NCBI GenBank assembly: GCA_002189035.1
Contig: NEEC01000018.1
Location: forward strand, 1,364,001-1,428,000
Source of the DNA: Utricularia gibba
Taxonomy: Eukaryota > Streptophyta > Magnoliopsida > Lamiales > Lentibulariaceae
Length of the DNA: 64,000 nucleotides
Reading direction: 5' to 3'
In this document: positions 60,706 to 64,000 of the stretch, piece by piece
How the letters are laid out: each line of letters begins with the position of its first letter
Numbering within the stretch: the stretch's first letter is position 1
Program-made: the position numbers and the translations under genes
The notes under the pieces: generated by a model
Databases searched by the model: none
What the model saw: the letters and a program-made list of their open reading frames with translations, nothing else
Told to the model about the DNA's origin: nothing

Positions 60706-61794
60706 TCAAGGGTTGGAGGAGTAAACTGCAGTGGTGATTTGGTCAGTTACCGTGCAGCTACTGGACCCTCCTCTTTCATGGCTGAGACAATCCCAGCTGG
60801 TGAGGAACCCTATGAAGTTAGAGTTGGGATCCACGAATGGAGCAGATGATGAACTCGGGATTCCGAGAAGCTTCTCGAGGGTTCCAGAATCGGGAGGCGG
60901 CTGTTCGTATGATAGTATCGTTGCTTGATCTGTAAAACTGGGTTCTTGATCATGTGGAGTAGCTGCAAAGGTTCTGGGCATTGAAAACCCTAATTTCTGA
61001 AGATGTTCATCTTCAGTTGGTGTGGTAGATTCAGGTAGTTGGCTTGAGAGTCTTATCATCATCTTCTCTTTTGTTCGGCATCTTGCTCGTGCCCTCGCCT
61101 TGTCCCTCGACTCTCGAACGTTGGGCATCTTTTCCAAGTTCGTCTCTTCTTTCATTACACATTTCACATCTTTGTTCGAGCTTTCTTCCACCCCGGAAAC
61201 GACTTCGTCGCAGTCGGAGACGAAAGACTCGCTCTTGGCTTGGCTGTTGGAGACGTTCGAATCCACTCGAGGTTGGCCCTTTGAGAGCTCTTTTATGGCC
61301 TTCTTGGATTTGGAAAAGAGCCACTCAATAGTTTTGCTTGCTTTATCGTACCCAAGCATGTCCTGGAGATCGAAGAACTTGCGAGCAGCTTGGAGGGACA
61401 GTCGCATCCTCCGATCGCGAATCCCTTGTGCCGTACAAATCTTGCTATGCCGATCTTTCTTTCCCGCTCTTCTCCTCGGAGCAACGCCGATATTTCGCCT
61501 CCGCAGAGGTGGATCCATCTTCTTCCCCACCCTGGGATCCATAAGTTTACCCTTTGCTTTGATCTCAACATGTCCCTTCTCACCCGAATCAACAGCAATA
61601 GACGAACTCCCAGGGATCATCTGATTCTGAAACAAAACTTGATGATTCATCGAGAGCTCTTGCTCGTCACGCAGCTCCGGTGTCGGAAAATGGAACAAAA
61701 GATGAGGGTGCCCTTCGTCGGAGTTAGGGCTTTGTCTTGCAGGAGCTCTCAGCCATGGCTCCAAAACACTCGCTTCCATGGAGGGAGGAAGCAT
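60706..61794 (-). CDS. class II TCP transcription factor, CYC/TB1 clade (BRC1/CYC-like)
   Basis: A single open frame of 362 residues from the ATG at 61794. The TCP basic helix-loop-helix domain is at about 111-170 ([40 protein letters not shown]). An R domain lies at about 228-245 ([17 protein letters not shown]), present only in the CYC/TB1 clade and a few CIN members. A C-terminal [10 protein letters not shown] segment resembles the tail of CYC/TB1 proteins. These factors restrain axillary bud outgrowth (BRC1/TB1) or shape flower symmetry (CYC); which applies here is not decidable from sequence. The frame extends upstream without another ATG. CYC/TB1 genes often have an intron near the 3' end; none is needed here. 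Confidence 0.9.
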   Translation of the reverse strand: MLPPSMEASVLEPWLRAPARQSPNSDEGHPHLLFHFPTPELRDEQELSMNHQVLFQNQMIPGSSSIAVDSGEKGHVEIKAKGKLMDPRVGKKMDPPLRRRNIGVAPRRRAGKKDRHSKICTAQGIRDRRMRLSLQAARKFFDLQDMLGYDKASKTIEWLFSKSKKAIKELSKGQPRVDSNVSNSQAKSESFVSDCDEVVSGVEESSNKDVKCVMKEETNLEKMPNVRESRDKARARARCRTKEKMMIRLSSQLPESTTPTEDEHLQKLGFSMPRTFAATPHDQEPSFTDQATILSYEQPPPDSGTLEKLLGIPSSSSAPFVDPNSNFIGFLTSWDCLSHERGGSSSCTVTDQITTAVYSSNP

Positions 61795-63565
61795 TCTATG
61801 AAGCCCTGGATTCAACACACAAACAAGGAAGGATTGAGCTCCGATAAAGGGAAAAAGCTAAGAGAGAAAGCAAGGTCAAGGACGCATCCATCTCACAATC
61901 ATGGAGATCTAAACTTAAAAGAGGAGTTGAATTTCAACTCATCTGATGTAGACCTCACATTATCACCAAACACTTTTTGTATTCCTTTTATTTATGCATT
62001 CACCCCTCAACTTTAACATATTTGTAAAAACACCACCCTAGAAAAACAAATGCCACCCCATTTGAAATTTAGGGTTTTCAATCTATTTTTAAATAAATTG
62101 ATTTCGATCAAAATTTGAACTTTTTTCGATTTATTTAGAGGATTTTTACACATCATTTCATTGTTTACATTATCGAAATTTACTGTAAACTTAATTATCT
62201 CCTCGAAATTTTAGTTTTTCAATTCAATCCGAAATCCGAAATTCGAACTTGTAGATTGATGCACATAATCTTAGAAACCTTAGGCTACAACGATCATTTG
62301 AGTAGCCATGCTTCCTTGACCGAGGCCCTTCATGATATCATATATAAAATTAGAATTTGCTTTTTTCCCCCACATTGATGAAAAAATATATATACTTATT
62401 TGCAATATAGTCCCTAGGTACTTCTCAATTACTACACTAGGGTCATTGGTCTTCGTCCACGAGTAGCTCTATCCATTTTAATCATCTACGTCCATCGGGG
62501 TCTCCTATGTCACAAATTAAGGGCACGAGCGATCCATCAAAATAGTTTGATGACAATCGAGGGGTTCGAGAATAAAAAACTATATTAGAATAAACAATTC
62601 TATATTGAAATTTAAAAGTAAAATAATTAAGTATATAAAAAATTAAAAATATATAATAATCGATTGAAATTAATCTTTTTTAATACTTGATGTGTGTAAG
62701 CTTGATAAGTTGTTCAACGCCTTTAACTTCCGGTGATACTCAATTGGACCGGCGGTTGGTAGCTGGCGGTTTGAGTAAATGGATAGCATGTCTATTTATA
62801 TTGATAATATTAATAATGTCACAAGTCGACTTTATTGTCGTTTTGAACATCTAATTTTTTTTCACGGTTTAACATTTTGAGAAAAAAATAGTAAAAAGTT
62901 TATGTATTCATTATATTTAATTCTCTGCACTCTCTTTCTCATAGGATTTGGGTAGGATCTACATTCTAAACTCTAAAAGAGTAGACTATGGGGGCGCAAT
63001 GACGAGCCGGCCCATATTTTGGCCCATCTACGCAACTAAATTCTGGCCCACAAGCCACTTCCGTAATTTCAAAATTAATCATTCAAGAGAGATTTTAATC
63101 AAAATAATGAGAATTAATGTATATTCAAAAAATTAAAAAAATAATTTTTATAGAAAAACACACATTTATCCATATTAGCAATAATAATATTTTATAAATT
63201 TTATAAAATAAAAATTACATTTTCTAAATTATCCATAGTATATAAATCTATAAATTCCATATTACTTCAAACATTGAAATATATTTATATTAATATTTAA
63301 TTATAATTTATTTGAATTGTGTTAGTTATTGTATTTATTTATTAAACATACGTATATAATTATAAATTCATATTATACAATTAATTCTCAAAAATTAATT
63401 TTCATATAAATTATATTTTAAGATAAAGAGAGGTAATCTTTGATCTTTATGTTGATTTGTAGTAGCCGGCGCGTAGCGTGCACATGATTGGTCGGTGAGC
63501 TTATTTATGGCGGATGGTGTCCGAGAAGTGACACTCCGGTGCTTTTCTTGGAGCCGTGTACGGTG
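61795..63565. other. TCP promoter and AT-rich intergenic DNA
   Basis: No gene is seen. The final 130 bp should contain the promoter and leader of the membrane-protein gene. Confidence 0.4.
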
Positions 63566-64000
63566 ATGGCAGAGGACACGACTTCACCGTCCTACTGGTT
63601 GAACTGGCGATTCTTGCTTTGCGCGATATGGGTTTTGTTGGCGGTGGCCGCATCCTTATTCATTATATGGAGAAGCGAGCGGAGGGGAAAAACCAGAAGC
63701 TGCGGGAACGGGAATCAGCCGTTGCTATGGGTATTGTATGAGGGCGAAACTTGGGGAACTTGTCTCAGATCAGTTCATCCAATTTGGCTTCTTGTATACC
63801 GTTTTCTTGCTTTCTGCCTCTCCTTAGCTCTTGTTGCTGCTGATATTGCTGCACACGGTCTCCGTGTATTCTATTTTTACACGGAGTAAGTTTATTAGAT
63901 TTTCATCTGGTTTAAATTTTCTCTTTTGTTGTGTTTTGCCTGGTCAATAAGAGATTTTTAGCCTTCATGTATGTTTTGTTGTGGAGCAGGTGGACTTTTA
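63566..64000 (+). CDS. multi-pass membrane protein (At1g70505/At5g62960-like), 5' part
   Basis: Exon 1 at 63566-63885 encodes MAEDTTSPSYWLNWRFLLCA followed by a first membrane helix (IWVLLAVAASLFIIW), a basic loop, LYEGETWGTCLRSVHPIWLL and a second helix (FLAFCLSLALVAADIAA), ending FYFYTE. The donor is GTAAG at 63886. The next exon starts at 63990 (WTF) and is cut by the window end. The order of motifs matches a plant family of six- to seven-helix proteins of unknown function. An upstream in-frame extension begins at a non-AUG codon, so the ATG at 63566 is preferred. Confidence 0.8.

Noticed and set aside
61795-61818. Longer TCP protein starting at 61818
   Set aside because: The first codon there is GTG; the first in-frame ATG is at 61794.

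Overview
This is nuclear DNA of a flowering plant, almost certainly a eudicot. Genes are split by short GT-AG introns, intergenic DNA is very AT-rich, and the families present are plant-specific (SAUR, UGT708, R2R3-MYB, PP2C.D, RopGEF, SOFL, CYC/TB1 TCP). I cannot name the species. No intact retrotransposon, virus, CRISPR array or bacterial insert is visible. I call 17 protein-coding genes that read intact (two cut by the window ends), four gene-like loci with single-base lesions or worse, and two older pseudogenes.

Layout. 1-2.5 kb: first exon of XCT (minus), divergent from a decayed plastid triosephosphate isomerase gene. 3.3-6.2 kb: a SAUR array (two intact, one pseudogene). 6.4-9.8 kb: a tandem duplication carrying a UGT708 C-glycosyltransferase-type gene (one intact, one frameshifted), ending in a tRNA-Leu pseudogene. 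9.9-11.6 kb: group I bZIP. 13.4-13.9 kb: an interrupted, unrecognised reading frame. 15.9-16.8 kb: subgroup 4 MYB repressor whose start codon is out of frame. 20.6-23.4 kb: UspA-domain receptor-like cytoplasmic kinase. 24-25 kb: zinc-sensor bZIP19/23 homologue. 27.6-28.4 kb: BOI-type RING protein. 30.7-33.3 kb: mitochondrial IF3. 35.9-37.5 kb: clade D PP2C. 37.7-39.1 kb: CPP1-like protein. 39.6-40.8 kb: F-box/DUF295 protein. 41.1-42.9 kb: RopGEF. 45.1-46.1 kb: UXT-like prefoldin. 46.7-48.7 kb: RRG-type DUF155 protein. 49.2-50.0 kb: NUDT1. 50.4-51.9 kb: HDDC2-type phosphohydrolase. 53.1-54.1 kb: SOFL protein. 54.6-54.8 kb: a 56-codon reading frame with a TATA box. 55.4-56.5 kb: 6-phosphogluconolactonase. 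60.7-61.8 kb: CYC/TB1-type TCP factor. 63.6 kb to the end: 5' part of a membrane protein.

Most neighbours have unrelated jobs, as is usual in plant chromosomes. One possible theme is growth control: SAUR proteins inhibit PP2C.D phosphatases, and the SAUR array and a PP2C.D gene lie 31 kb apart here. RopGEF, SOFL and TCP genes also act in growth, but nothing in the sequence shows that they are co-regulated.

The strongest leads are these: the UGT708 duplication, with junctions in a SAUR relic and a tRNA-Leu relic; the triplicated 10-residue unit joined to the zinc-sensor motif of the bZIP19/23 homologue; the frameshifted start of the MYB repressor; and single-base deletions recurring in or beside short runs in four otherwise intact genes. 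That last pattern could be recent gene loss or assembly error and should be resolved before calling those genes dead.
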